This document shows, piece by piece, positions 34,696 to 45,453 of a stretch of 64,000 nucleotides of DNA. The stretch is taken from positions 62,001 through 126,000 of the forward strand of contig NZ_APKE01000026.1 in the NCBI RefSeq assembly GCF_009835145.1. The letters are read 5' to 3'. Both the position numbers and the translations under genes were made by a program. The notes beneath the pieces were generated by a model that had not been told where the DNA came from, made no database searches, and saw only the letters and a list, made by a program, of their open reading frames with translations. How positions within the stretch are numbered: the first letter of the stretch is position 1; each line of letters opens with the position of its first letter. Source of the stretch: Profundibacterium mesophilum KAUST100406-0324 (GTDB lineage: Bacteria; Pseudomonadota; Alphaproteobacteria; Rhodobacterales; Rhodobacteraceae).

Positions 34696-35258
34696 GCCGC
34701 GAGGAAGAGAAGGCGGCCCTGCGCGCAATCTGCGCCGCCCGCCGCGCCGAGGCCCATGCGGCCGCCCCCGCCGGTGCAGGGGTCGCGGCGCTGGGCACGC
34801 TCCTTGCGCGTCAGAAGGGGCGGGTCATGTCGGGCTACCTGCCGATCCGCGACGAGATCGATCCGCGCGGCGCGATGGCGCTGGCCGTCCGGCACAGCGC
34901 CGTCGGCGTTCCGGTCATCGAGGCCGCGCGCCGCCCCTTGCGTTTCCGCGAATGGACACCGGACGCGGCGCTGGTCCCAGGCCCGTTCGGGGTGATGATC
35001 CCGCAGGCGGGCGAGTGGCTCGTGCCCGAGGTGCTCGTTCTGCCGCTGCTCGCCTTCGATGCGCAGGGCAACCGGCTGGGCTATGGCGGGGGGTATTACG
35101 ACCGCACCCTGGCGGTCCTGCGACGGGCCGGGCCGGTGATCGCGATCGGCTTTGCCTATGCCGCGCAGCAGGTCGATCGCGTGCCGGCGGAGCCGACCGA
35201 TCAGCCGCTCGACATGATCGTGACCGAGGCGGGTGTGCTTGTGGCGGGCGCGGCATGA
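34692..35258 (+). CDS. 5-formyltetrahydrofolate cyclo-ligase
   Basis: ATP-dependent enzyme (188 aa) that returns 5-formyl-THF to the folate pool as 5,10-methenyl-THF. The nucleotide-binding LGYGGGYYDRTL motif and basic N-terminus (KAALRAICAARR) are intact. Coupled by ATGA to mgtE and followed by the ymdB-type gene, probably in one transcript. It corresponds to ygfA/fau. Confidence 0.93.
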   Translation: MSREEEKAALRAICAARRAEAHAAAPAGAGVAALGTLLARQKGRVMSGYLPIRDEIDPRGAMALAVRHSAVGVPVIEAARRPLRFREWTPDAALVPGPFGVMIPQAGEWLVPEVLVLPLLAFDAQGNRLGYGGGYYDRTLAVLRRAGPVIAIGFAYAAQQVDRVPAEPTDQPLDMIVTEAGVLVAGAA

Positions 35259-35310
35259 GCGCCGCGGCACCCGCTTGTCATCGGGGGCATCGATGGCTTA
35301 GGGCTTCGTC

Positions 35311-36123
35311 ATGAGGCTTCTTTTTCTCGGTGACGTGATGGGCCGCGCGGGGCGCGCCGCCATCACGCGGACATTGCCGGCGCTGCGCGACGAGCTGCGG
35401 CTCGATTTCGTCGTGGTCAACGGCGAGAACGCGACCGGTGGCGCGGGACTGTCCGGCGCGCATGCCAGGCTCCTGCTCGATGCGGGGGCCGATGTGCTGA
35501 CGCTCGGGGACCATGCCTTCGATCAGAAGGACATGCTGCAGGTCTGCGCGAGCGAGCCGCGCATCATCCGGCCGCTGAACTTCTCCAAGTCGGCCCCGGG
35601 ACGGGGGGCGCATGTCTTCGACGTGCCCGGCGGGCGCAAGATCCTCGTGGCCCAGGTTTTGGGACAGGTCTTCATGAAACGTCCCTTCGACGATCCCTTC
35701 TCGGCGATCGACAGGGTGTTGAACGCCGCGCCGCTCGGCCGGCAGGTGAACGCCGCCCTCGTCGACATCCATTGCGAGGCGACATCCGAGAAGATGGGCA
35801 TGGGGCATTTTTGCGACGGGCGCGCCAGCGTGGTCGTCGGCACGCATACCCATGTGCCCACGGCGGACGCGATGATCCTGCCGGGCGGGACCGCCTTCCA
35901 GAGCGATGCGGGCATGTGCGGCGACTACAATTCGGTCATCGGAATGCAGAAGGACGAGCCGCTGCGCCGCTTCGTCACCGGCATGCCGAAGGCGCGCTTC
36001 GAGCCCGCGCGGGGAGAGGCGACGCTGTCGGGCCTGCTGGTGGAGACCGATGATGCGACGGGGCGCGCCGTCTCGGTGCGCATGTTCCGCCGCGGCGGAC
36101 TTCTCGAGCCCGTGGGCGCATGA
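35311..36123 (+). CDS. YmdB-type (TIGR00282) metallophosphoesterase
   Basis: Phosphodiesterase (270 aa) of the YmdB family, which in Bacillus hydrolyses cyclic nucleotides and affects biofilm gene expression. Metal ligands are visible as GDVMGRAGR, NGENATGG, GDHAFDQ, IHCEATSE and THTHVPTAD. Length and order are typical. It is probably the last gene of the mgtE transcript or starts its own. Confidence 0.92.
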   Translation: MRLLFLGDVMGRAGRAAITRTLPALRDELRLDFVVVNGENATGGAGLSGAHARLLLDAGADVLTLGDHAFDQKDMLQVCASEPRIIRPLNFSKSAPGRGAHVFDVPGGRKILVAQVLGQVFMKRPFDDPFSAIDRVLNAAPLGRQVNAALVDIHCEATSEKMGMGHFCDGRASVVVGTHTHVPTADAMILPGGTAFQSDAGMCGDYNSVIGMQKDEPLRRFVTGMPKARFEPARGEATLSGLLVETDDATGRAVSVRMFRRGGLLEPVGA

Positions 36124-36211
36124 ACCCACCGATGCGCTTGTGCCGGCGGCGCCGCGCGCTAAGCTGTCCAGCGGCGCCCGCGCGGGGTGTGCCGAGTGTT
36201 GCCGGGGTGCG

Positions 36212-37990
36212 ATGACGTTTCTGACCTTCGATCCGACCGTCCAGGCCTTGCTCAGCTTCGGCGTTGTCTTTGCCATGTTCGCGCTCTTCGTCTCGGAGAT
36301 CTATCCCACCGAGGTGGTGGCGATCGGCGGCGCGGCGCTTCTCTTCGCGCTAGGCCTGCTGCCCTATGAGGCGGCGCTCGAGGTGCTGGCCAACCCGGCG
36401 CCCTGGACGATCGCGGCGATGTTCCTGATCATGGGGGGGCTGGTGCGCACCGGCGCGCTGCAATGGTTGACGGAACATGCCGAGAAGGGCGCCGATACCG
36501 CCCCCGTCATGACGCTCCTGCTGTGCCTTGGCGCGGTGGCGATGGGATCGGCCTTCATGAACAACACGCCCGTCGTGGTGGTGATGATCCCGATCTTCAT
36601 CCAGCTGGCCAAGCGGATGGGCATCTCGCCGTCCAAGCTCCTGATGCCGCTGAGCTATGCGGCGATCCTTGGCGGAATGCTCACCCTGATCGGCACCTCG
36701 ACGAACCTGCTGGTGGACGGCGTGGCGCGCAGCGCGGGGCTCGAGCCCTTCTCGATCTTCGAGATCGCCCCGCTCGGCATCGTGCAGGTGGCGATCGGCG
36801 GGCTCTACATGGCGCTCATCGGACGCAAGCTCCTGCCGGAGCGCCAGTCGATGGGCCTGATGCTGAGCGATCGCAGCAAGATGAAGTATTTCACCGAGGT
36901 CGCCGTGCCCGAGGGCAGTGCCCTGATCGACCAGCCGGTAATGGATGTCGAGCTGTTCCGGCGCGAGGGCGTCCGGGTGATCGACGTCCTGCGCGGCGAT
37001 GCCTCCTTGCGTCGCGACATGCGTGCCGTGCATCTCGAGGCCGGCGACAGGGTGGTTCTGCGCACCGAGATGGCCGAGCTGCTGAGCCTTCAGCAGAACA
37101 AGGACCTGCGCAGCGTCGACAAGCTCAGCTCGGTTGCCACGGAGACGGTCGAGGTCCTGATCACGCCGGGCTGCCGGATGATCGGCCGCTCGCTCGGGGC
37201 GATGCGCCTGCGGCGGCGCTATGGCGTCTACCCGCTCGCCGTGCACCGGCGGAACCAGAATATCGGCCGTCAGCTCGACGACCTGGTCGTGCGCGTCGGC
37301 GACACGCTGCTGCTCGAGGGCACGCCGGGCGACATCCAGCGGCTTGCCGCCGACATGGAACTGGTCGACGTGGCCCGTCCCACGGTGCAGGCCTATCGCA
37401 GGGGCCGCGCCTGGATCGCGATCGGGGCCCTGGCCGGCGTCGTGGTGCTGGCCGCGCTCGGGGTGGCGCCGATCTTCGGCCTCGCGGTCGTGGCGGTCGC
37501 GATCATCCTGCTGACGCGCTGCATCGACGCGGACGAGGCGTTCTCCTTCGTCGAGGGACGTCTGCTCGCCCTGATCTTCGCCATGCTCGCGGTCGGGGCG
37601 GGGCTGCAGGCCTCGGGCTCCGTGGCGCTTCTGGTCAGTCTCATCGAGCCATGGCTGAGCGGGCTGCCGCCCATCGCGATCATCCTGTGCGTCTATTTCA
37701 TCGCCTCCACCCTGACCGAGCTCGTCTCGAACAACGCGGTGGGGGTCATCCTGACCCCGATCGCGATCGAGCTGGGCCTGGCGCTCGGTCTCGATCCGCG
37801 CCCGCTCGTCGTCACGGTGATGTTCGCCGCCTCGGCGGCCTTCTCGACCCCGATCGGCTACCAGACGAACATGCTCGTCTACGGTCCCGGCGGCTATCGC
37901 TTCACCGACTACATGAAGGTGGGCATTCCGCTGAACATCATCCTGGGATTGACGGCGGCGCTCGTCATCCCGCTGATCTGGCCGATCTGA
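36212..37990 (+). CDS. SLC13/DASS family transporter with TrkA-C domains
   Basis: Membrane transporter (592 aa) of the divalent anion:sodium symporter family, probably for sulfate or a dicarboxylate. Two blocks of membrane helices (about 10-200 and 390-590) flank two cytoplasmic TrkA-C domains (about 220-300 and 310-385). Conserved NNTPVVV and IGTSTNLLVDG in the first half and SNNAVGVI and IGYQTNMLVYGPGGY in the second are the paired substrate-site motifs. The start MTFLTF at 36212 begins the first helix. It overlaps the next lipoprotein gene by one base (TGATG). Confidence 0.9.
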   Translation: MTFLTFDPTVQALLSFGVVFAMFALFVSEIYPTEVVAIGGAALLFALGLLPYEAALEVLANPAPWTIAAMFLIMGGLVRTGALQWLTEHAEKGADTAPVMTLLLCLGAVAMGSAFMNNTPVVVVMIPIFIQLAKRMGISPSKLLMPLSYAAILGGMLTLIGTSTNLLVDGVARSAGLEPFSIFEIAPLGIVQVAIGGLYMALIGRKLLPERQSMGLMLSDRSKMKYFTEVAVPEGSALIDQPVMDVELFRREGVRVIDVLRGDASLRRDMRAVHLEAGDRVVLRTEMAELLSLQQNKDLRSVDKLSSVATETVEVLITPGCRMIGRSLGAMRLRRRYGVYPLAVHRRNQNIGRQLDDLVVRVGDTLLLEGTPGDIQRLAADMELVDVARPTVQAYRRGRAWIAIGALAGVVVLAALGVAPIFGLAVVAVAIILLTRCIDADEAFSFVEGRLLALIFAMLAVGAGLQASGSVALLVSLIEPWLSGLPPIAIILCVYFIASTLTELVSNNAVGVILTPIAIELGLALGLDPRPLVVTVMFAASAAFSTPIGYQTNMLVYGPGGYRFTDYMKVGIPLNIILGLTAALVIPLIWPI

Positions 37991-38349
37991 TGCGCGGAAT
38001 GCTCCTTGCCGCGCTGCTGCTGGCGGGATGCGGCACCCTGCCGGACGCGGCCGCCCCCTTGGGGGGTGCCGAGGCGTATCCCGAGGCGGTTCTGCTCTAC
38101 CGTGACACGGCGACCGTCCGCTTTTCGGACGGGCAGCTCTGCACCGCCGCGCGCCCCGCGCAAAGCCCCGCCGGCGGTTGGAGCGTGCCCCTCGCGGGAT
38201 GCGGCCACGGTTGGCGCGCCGAGATCGCCCGGCCCGCCGGTTCCGCCCGCCCGCGCGTTCCCCTGCGGGAGGGGGCGGGGGCGCGGCTCGTGCTGACGGC
38301 GCCCGGCGGCGCGGCATTCGCCTACGGCGCCGCCATGCCCGAGGCTTGA
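37990..38349 (+). CDS. Small lipoprotein of unknown function
   Basis: A 119-aa protein with lipobox LLAGC (Cys14) and no domain recognised. It has three further cysteines, in GQLCTA, LAGCGHG and the lipobox region, of which two could form a disulfide. Its ATG shares one base with the transporter stop, suggesting co-expression. Confidence 0.75.
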   Translation: MRGMLLAALLLAGCGTLPDAAAPLGGAEAYPEAVLLYRDTATVRFSDGQLCTAARPAQSPAGGWSVPLAGCGHGWRAEIARPAGSARPRVPLREGAGARLVLTAPGGAAFAYGAAMPEA

Positions 38350-38415
38350 AGCGCGCGCGCCTTCGTCCTATGAGATGCCGGTCATTCGGAAGACTTGAAA
38401 AGGACGAGGCGCGCC

Positions 38416-39156
38416 ATGGCAGGCCATTCAAAATGGGCGAATATCCAGCACCGCAAGGGCCGTCAGGATGCGGCCCGCTCCAAGCTGTTCTCTAAGCTCG
38501 CCAAGGAGATCACCGTCGCCGCGAAGATGGGCGATCCCGATCCCGACAAGAACCCCCGGCTGCGCCTCGCGGTCAAGGAGGCCAAGTCGCAATCGGTGCC
38601 CAAGGACGTGATCGACCGCGCCATCAAGAAGGCGATCGGTGGCGATGCCGAGAATTACGACGAGATCCGCTACGAGGGCTATGGCCCGAACGGCGTCGCG
38701 ATCATTGTCGAGGCGATGACCGACAACCGCAACCGCACCGCCAGCAACGTCCGCTCCACCTTCTCCAAGAACGGCGGCAACCTGGGCGAGACCGGATCGG
38801 TCAGCTTCATGTTCGATCGCAAGGGGCAGGTGTTCTATCCTGCCGAGGTGGGCGATGCCGACACGGTGATGATGGCCGCGATCGAGGCGGGCGCTGAGGA
38901 TGTGGAAAGCTCCGAGGAGGGCCATGTCGTCTGGTGCGCCGATACCGATCTGGCCGAGGTGTCCGGCACGCTGGAGGCCGAGCTTGGCGAGAGCGAGAGC
39001 ACCAAGCTCGTCTGGCGGCCGCAGACTTCGACCGAGCTCGATCTCGAGGGCATGCAGAAGCTGATGAAGCTGATGGAGGCGCTCGAGGATGACGACGACG
39101 TGCAGAACGTCACCGCCAATTTCGAGACCACAGACGAGGTGATGGCGCAGCTGTGA
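38416..39156 (+). CDS. YebC/PmpR family (TACO1) protein
   Basis: A 246-aa cytoplasmic protein that begins [19 protein letters not shown], the family signature, and keeps the acidic [15 protein letters not shown] end. Members act as transcription regulators or translation factors that help ribosomes through proline stretches. The start at 38416 gives the normal N-terminus; seven upstream codons are not part of the family. Confidence 0.95.
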   Translation: MAGHSKWANIQHRKGRQDAARSKLFSKLAKEITVAAKMGDPDPDKNPRLRLAVKEAKSQSVPKDVIDRAIKKAIGGDAENYDEIRYEGYGPNGVAIIVEAMTDNRNRTASNVRSTFSKNGGNLGETGSVSFMFDRKGQVFYPAEVGDADTVMMAAIEAGAEDVESSEEGHVVWCADTDLAEVSGTLEAELGESESTKLVWRPQTSTELDLEGMQKLMKLMEALEDDDDVQNVTANFETTDEVMAQL

Positions 39157-39240
39157 TCCGAAGGCCCTCCCCCGCCGTGTCTTGCGCCGGGGGGGGATGG
39201 GCCGGGCGGGGCGGCGGGCGTGATCCGCCCCCCGCCCGTG

Positions 39241-40659
<1,419 letters not shown>

Positions 40660-40806
40660 CGCATGTCACTCGCATTTGCCTATCTTTCGATCTGTAGGAG
40701 GCGAATCCGACAAGATGAGGGCGAAACCCGCGCCGGGTGCGTCTTTCTCGAAAGGGCCTGCGCTAATCGTTGGGATTTCCCGCGGCGAGACACTACACCC
40801 GGCTGC

Positions 40807-41406
40807 ATGAATGCTTTCGTCGCCGGTTTCGCCCTCGGTCTTTCCCTCATTCTCGCGATCGGCGCGCAGAACGCCTTCGTCCTGCGGCAGGGATTGAAGC
40901 GCGCGCATGTCTTCGTGGTCTGCCTGACCTGCGCGGTGAGCGACGCGGTCCTGATCGCGGCGGGGGTCGGGGGGCTCGGCTGGATCGTCTCCGGCGCGCC
41001 ATGGCTCATTTCCCTGCTGACCTGGGGCGGGGCGGCCTTCCTCTTCATCTACGGCGCGCGGGCATTCAGGGCGGCACTGCGCGGAGGCGAGCGGCTCGAG
41101 GCCGAGGGCAGGGGCGCCGGGTCGGCCCGCGACGCGATCCTCTCGGTGCTCGCGCTGACCTGGCTGAACCCGCATGTCTATCTCGACACTGTGGTCCTGC
41201 TGGGCTCGATCGCCAACGGGTATCCCGACGCCCGGCCCGCTTTCGCGGCCGGCGCGATGCTGGCTTCGTTCGTCTTCTTCTTTTCGCTGGGATACGGCGC
41301 GATCCTGCTGGCGCCACTTTTCGCGCGGCCCCGCGCCTGGCAACTGCTCGACCTGTTCGTCGGCAGCGTGATGTGGCTCATCGCCGCGAGCTTGCTGCTG
41401 GGATAA
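40807..41406 (+). CDS. LysE/ArgO family amino-acid exporter
   Basis: Inner-membrane exporter (199 aa), probably for arginine or lysine. The N-terminal GFALGLSLILAIGAQNAFVLRQGL and the ALTWLNPHVYLDTV motif are typical. Six hydrophobic helices. The start at 40807 has no clear ribosome-binding site. Divergent from the histidine kinase; no LysG regulator nearby. Confidence 0.9.
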   Translation: MNAFVAGFALGLSLILAIGAQNAFVLRQGLKRAHVFVVCLTCAVSDAVLIAAGVGGLGWIVSGAPWLISLLTWGGAAFLFIYGARAFRAALRGGERLEAEGRGAGSARDAILSVLALTWLNPHVYLDTVVLLGSIANGYPDARPAFAAGAMLASFVFFFSLGYGAILLAPLFARPRAWQLLDLFVGSVMWLIAASLLLG

Positions 41407-41435
41407 GTGGCCGCAGCGGAAGTCTCGCGGCCGTC

Positions 41436-41472
41436 CTCCTTCATCTTCGCTCCAAATACCTCCGCCGGAGGC
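41436..41472 (+). repeat. Interspersed repeat copy 1
   Basis: Intergenic copy of a motif, TTCATCTTCGCTCCAAATAC then CTCCGCCGGAGGC, closely matched at 46092-46128. It lies between convergent genes (lysE, choV). Confidence 0.7.
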
Positions 41473-41557
41473 CCGGATCGCGGCAGACGCGGCCCCCGGG
41501 GGCATCGGCGGCCAGCGCGCCAACCCACCTTTCGGAACGGCGCACCGGCACGGGCGG

Positions 41558-42601
41558 TCAGCTCCGCGGTTCGACCAGGCGGGTGAGGATCGAGGCCCGC
41601 GTGACCTGCCCGATCACCTCTCCATCCTCGGCAACCGCCACGGGGGTCGCCTCGTCGCTCAGATGCGCCATCAGATCTTGGATATTGGTCTCCGGGCCGA
41701 CCTGCTGCACGCAGTTCTCGCCGCCCGGAACCATGACATCGCGCGCGCAGAGCACACCAAGCGGATTCATGTGGGCCACGAAATCGGCGACGTACTCATT
41801 CGCGGGGTTCTGGAAGATGTCGCGCGGCGTGCCGTGCTGAACGATCCGCCCGCCCTCCATGATCGCGATGCTGTCACCGAGCTTGAACGCCTCGTCGAGA
41901 TCGTGGCTGACGAAGACGATGGTCCTGTTGAGCCGCTTTTGCAGATCGATCAGCTCGTCCTGCAGACGCGAGCGGATCAGCGGGTCGAGCGCCGAGAAGG
42001 GCTCGTCCATCAGCAGGATCGGGGCTTCCGTCGCGAAGGCGCGCGCCAGCCCGACACGCTGCTGCATGCCGCCGGACAGATCGCCCACCTTGCGGTCGGC
42101 CCAGTCCGACAGGCCGACCAGGTCGAGCTGGGTATCCGCGCGCTTCGTCCGTTCCGCACGTTTCGCCCCGCCGAATTCGAGCCCCAGCGCCACGTTCTCG
42201 CGCACCGTGCGCCAGGGCAGCAGGCCGAATTGCTGGAACACCATGGAGACCTTGTCGAGGCGCAGTTGGCGCAGCACGCGCTTGCCGGCGCCCGTCACGC
42301 TCGTCTCGCCATCGCCCGTATTGATCCGGACCTCGCCGCGCACCACGTCGTTGAGCCCGTTCACCGCGCGCAGCAACGTCGATTTTCCCGATCCCGACAG
42401 CCCCATGAGCACGAGGATCTCGCCCGCCGGAACCGCCAGGGTGCAATCATGCACCCCCAGGATCTGTCCGGTCTCCTCCTGGATCTCCGGGCGGCTCTTG
42501 CCCTGGTCCATGAGGGGCAGGGCCTGTTCGGGCTTGTCGCCGAAGACGATCGAGACGTTGTCGAAGGTGACGGCGTTTCTCTTCTTCATGGTCTTGCTCA
42601 T
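41558..42601 (-). CDS. choV: Choline ABC transporter ATP-binding protein
   Basis: ATPase subunit (347 aa) of the ChoXWV choline importer. Walker A GLSGSGKST, signature LSGGMQQRVG, Walker B ILLMDEP and the switch His (SHDLDE) are intact, with a partial CBS-like C-terminus. The start MSKTMKKRN overlaps the choW stop (ATGA). Related to ProV of glycine-betaine systems. Confidence 0.94.
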   Translation of the reverse strand: MSKTMKKRNAVTFDNVSIVFGDKPEQALPLMDQGKSRPEIQEETGQILGVHDCTLAVPAGEILVLMGLSGSGKSTLLRAVNGLNDVVRGEVRINTGDGETSVTGAGKRVLRQLRLDKVSMVFQQFGLLPWRTVRENVALGLEFGGAKRAERTKRADTQLDLVGLSDWADRKVGDLSGGMQQRVGLARAFATEAPILLMDEPFSALDPLIRSRLQDELIDLQKRLNRTIVFVSHDLDEAFKLGDSIAIMEGGRIVQHGTPRDIFQNPANEYVADFVAHMNPLGVLCARDVMVPGGENCVQQVGPETNIQDLMAHLSDEATPVAVAEDGEVIGQVTRASILTRLVEPRS

Positions 42602-43434
42602 TTCTCGGGGACCCTCAGCATTCTGTCGAGCATGATCGCCACCACGACGATGATGAAGCCACTCTCGAAGCCGAGCGCGGTATTGACCTGGTTGAGTGCC
42701 CGCACGACCGGCACGCCGAGGCCGTCGGCGCCCACCAGCGCCGCGATGACCACCATCGACAGCGAGAGCATGATCGTCTGGTTCAGACCTGCCATGATCT
42801 GCGGGATCGCGGACGGCAGCTCGACCTTCCACAAAAGCTGCCTGCGGGTCGCCCCGAAGGCCTGCGCCGCCTCGATCAGGGGGCGCGGGGTGGAAGAGAT
42901 GCCCAGATGGGTCAGGCGGATGGGCGCGGGAAGCACGAAGATCACCGTCGCCAGGAGACCCGGCACCATCCCGATGCCGAAGAAGACGATCGCAGGGATC
43001 AGGTAGACGAAGGTCGGCAGCGTCTGCATCAGATCGAGAACCGGCCGCATCCAGGCATAGAGCCTGGGGCGATGCGCCACCGCGATGCCGATCGGCACGC
43101 CCACGGCCATGCACACGACGCAGGCCGACAGGACCAGTGTCAGGCTCTCGGTCATCTCCTCCCAGTAGCCCTGGTTGAGGATGAAGAGGAACCCCAGCAG
43201 GACGAGCAGGCATGTCTGCCAGCGCCTTTGGAAGACCCAGGTCAGCGCCACGAAAACCGCCACCACGATCAGGGGATGGGGCGTCTGGAAGACCCACAAG
43301 ATCGCCTCGATCAGTTTCTCCATCGTGTCCGACAGCCAGTCGAAGAAGAAGGCGCCGTTGATCTGGAGCCAGTCGAAGATCACCCGCGCCGTGTCGCCGA
43401 CGGGGATCTTGCTCTCGGTCAGCCAGTTCATCAT
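42598..43434 (-). CDS. choW: Choline ABC transporter permease
   Basis: Permease (278 aa) with about six membrane helices and the EAAQAFGATRRQLLWKVELP loop that contacts the ATPase. Ends LDRMLRVPEK. It overlaps choV. The binding-protein gene choX is on the same strand but separated by a plus-strand hydrolase gene, so choWV must either have its own promoter or be read through. Confidence 0.93.
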   Translation of the reverse strand: MMNWLTESKIPVGDTARVIFDWLQINGAFFFDWLSDTMEKLIEAILWVFQTPHPLIVVAVFVALTWVFQRRWQTCLLVLLGFLFILNQGYWEEMTESLTLVLSACVVCMAVGVPIGIAVAHRPRLYAWMRPVLDLMQTLPTFVYLIPAIVFFGIGMVPGLLATVIFVLPAPIRLTHLGISSTPRPLIEAAQAFGATRRQLLWKVELPSAIPQIMAGLNQTIMLSLSMVVIAALVGADGLGVPVVRALNQVNTALGFESGFIIVVVAIMLDRMLRVPEK

Positions 43435-43602
43435 GTCGCCCGCCCCGGTGCCGGCCTGCTGCTCTCGCGCATGTGGTGTCCCTTGCTGCTCTGGCCCAGC
43501 GGGGCCGTTTCTGCTCGATCGCGCCGGCTTGCCGGTGAAACGGACCCCGCGCGCGCTATGTGTCCCTTTCGGATCGCTTCAATCCGCAAAAGGAGAATTC
43601 TC

Positions 43603-44382
43603 ATGCAGTCCCGACGCCACTTCATCGCCACGGCACTCGCCGGAACCGGTGCCATCAGCGTTTTGGCCCTGCGCGCCGACGCCGCGGCACATGGTCCTGA
43701 CAGTTTTCCCACCCAAAGCGGCGAGATCGTCGTGCACCCGGTCGAGCATGCCTCCATCGTTCTGGAGACCCCGGCCGGGGTGATCTATGTCGACCCCGTG
43801 GGCGGCGCCGAGCTTTACGAAAGCTTCCCGCCGGCCGATCTCATCCTCATCACCCACGAGCACGGGGACCATTACGACGCGGCCACGCTCGCCGCGCTCA
43901 TGGGCGAGGAGACGGCTCTGGTCACGAACCCGGCGGTGCATGACATGCTGTCCGAGGATCTCGCGGCGCGCTCGACGGCGCTCGCCAATGGCGAGGAAGG
44001 GCAGGTCGGCGATATGGAGATCCGCGCGATCCCGGCCTACAACACCACCGAGGAGCGCAAGAACTTCCATCCCGAGGGGCGCGACAACGGCTATGTCCTT
44101 TCGATCGACGGCCGGCGCGTCTACGTCGCCGGCGACACCGAGGGAACGGACGAGATGAAGGCCCTCACCGATATCGACATCGCCTTCATTCCGATGAACC
44201 TGCCATTCACCATGGATGCCGAACAAGCCGCCGTCGCGGTGGGGGCTTTCGCGCCCAAGGTCGTCTACCCTTACCATTACCGTGGCCGGGATGGCGGGAC
44301 GCAGGACCCCGAGGCGTTCGCCAAGCTGCTTGCCATGTCGAACGGACAGATCGAGGTCAAGTTCGGCTCCTGGTACGAATGA
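43603..44382 (+). CDS. Tat-exported metallo-beta-lactamase-fold hydrolase
   Basis: Hydrolase of 259 aa with a twin-arginine signal (SRRHFIATALAGTGAISV) and a mature MBL domain: THEHGDHYD, VAGDTEGTDE and YPYHYRG supply the metal ligands. Strong RBS (AAAAGGAGAATTC). It lies inside the choline transport block between choX and choW but on the opposite strand. Relatives of the UPF0173 type are usually cytosolic, so export is notable. Substrate unknown. Confidence 0.88.
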   Translation: MQSRRHFIATALAGTGAISVLALRADAAAHGPDSFPTQSGEIVVHPVEHASIVLETPAGVIYVDPVGGAELYESFPPADLILITHEHGDHYDAATLAALMGEETALVTNPAVHDMLSEDLAARSTALANGEEGQVGDMEIRAIPAYNTTEERKNFHPEGRDNGYVLSIDGRRVYVAGDTEGTDEMKALTDIDIAFIPMNLPFTMDAEQAAVAVGAFAPKVVYPYHYRGRDGGTQDPEAFAKLLAMSNGQIEVKFGSWYE

Positions 44383-44390
44383 TCGATGCC

Positions 44391-44422
44391 GGCCGGTCCC
44401 GCGGCGCTCCGCGGGACCGGCC
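44391..44422. terminator. Strong bidirectional hairpin between MBL gene and choX
   Basis: A perfect 14-bp stem, GGCCGGTCCCGCGG / CCGCGGGACCGGCC, with a CGCT loop, exactly between two convergent stops. No T-run on either side. Confidence 0.7.
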
Positions 44423-44444
44423 AAGGTCATATCGCCCGCTCCGC

Positions 44445-45368
44445 TCAGAGTCCCAGCTCGGCCGAGACGGCCTCCATCGCATCACCGCCATCCTTGGCCG
44501 TGACACCTTCGAGCCAGGCTTCGATCGGCTCGGGATTTTCCTTCAGCCAGGTCTGTGCGGCCTCCTGCGGACGCGCGCCGCCATCGAGGATCGCGCCCAT
44601 CACCTCGTTCTCGAGCTGCAGCGTGAACTCGAGATTGTTCAGCAGCTTGCCGACATTGGGGCATGACTGAACATAGCCGGCCGAAGTGTTGGTGTAGACC
44701 GTGGCGCCGCCCAGATCGGGGCCGAAGAAGTCGTCGCCGCCCTCGAGATAGGTCATCTCGTAGGCCGCGTTCATCGGATGCGGCTCCCAGCCGAGAAAGA
44801 CGACCGGCTCGTCGCGGCGATCGGCGCGGCTGACCTGCGCGAGCATGCCCTGCTCGGAGCTTTCGACGACCTCGAAGCCGCTCAGGCCAAAGGCGTTCTC
44901 GTCGATCATCGACTGGATCAGGCGGTTGCCGTCATTGCCCGGCTCGATGCCGTAGATTTCGCCGTCGAGCGCGTCCTTGTGCTCGGCGATATCCTTGAAC
45001 TCCTCGATTCCCAGCTCGGCGGCGGCCTTGTTGGCGGCAAGCGTGTATTTCGCGCCGGTCAGGTTCGCGCGCACCGTGTCGACGGTGCCGGCCTCGCGGT
45101 AGGGTTTGATATCGGCTTCCATGGTCGGCATCCAGTTGCCGAGGAAGACATCGATATCACCCTCTGCGAGCGAGGTGTAGGTCACCGGAACGCTCAGCAC
45201 CTTCACGTCCGTCTCGTAGCCGAGCGCCTCGAGGATAACGGTGGTCACGGCGGTGGTGGCGGTGATGTCGGTCCAGCCGACATCGGCGAAGGTGACCGTC
45301 TCGCAATCGGCGAGCGCCGGGCCGGCGATGGCCGCGAGCGCAAGGGCGGACAGGGTGGTTTTCAGCAT
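44445..45368 (-). CDS. choX: Choline-binding periplasmic protein
   Basis: Solute-binding protein (307 aa) of the ChoX/OpuAC family. The signal peptide ends at PALA-DCETV; the mature start DVGWTDITATTAVTTVILEA is typical, and several tryptophans (GWTD, NWMPT, GWEPH) likely form the aromatic cage for choline. RBS GGGAGAGATC. The promoter lies in the 85-bp region shared with betI, over the BetI operator, so choline import should be induced together with betBA. Confidence 0.93.
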   Translation of the reverse strand: MLKTTLSALALAAIAGPALADCETVTFADVGWTDITATTAVTTVILEALGYETDVKVLSVPVTYTSLAEGDIDVFLGNWMPTMEADIKPYREAGTVDTVRANLTGAKYTLAANKAAAELGIEEFKDIAEHKDALDGEIYGIEPGNDGNRLIQSMIDENAFGLSGFEVVESSEQGMLAQVSRADRRDEPVVFLGWEPHPMNAAYEMTYLEGGDDFFGPDLGGATVYTNTSAGYVQSCPNVGKLLNNLEFTLQLENEVMGAILDGGARPQEAAQTWLKENPEPIEAWLEGVTAKDGGDAMEAVSAELGL

Positions 45369-45394
45369 GTCGTGATCTCTCCCTTTGTTTTTTG

Positions 45395-45414
45395 TTGATT
45401 GACTGATCAATCAA
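45395..45414. promoter_or_regulatory. BetI operator between choX and betI
   Basis: Perfect palindrome TTGATTGA-CTGA-TCAATCAA, matching the known BetI box type. It lies 27 bp from choX and 40 bp from betI and can silence both. Confidence 0.85.
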
Positions 45415-45453
45415 GATACGTCAAGCCCTCAGCACCGCGAAGGAGGTCATGCG

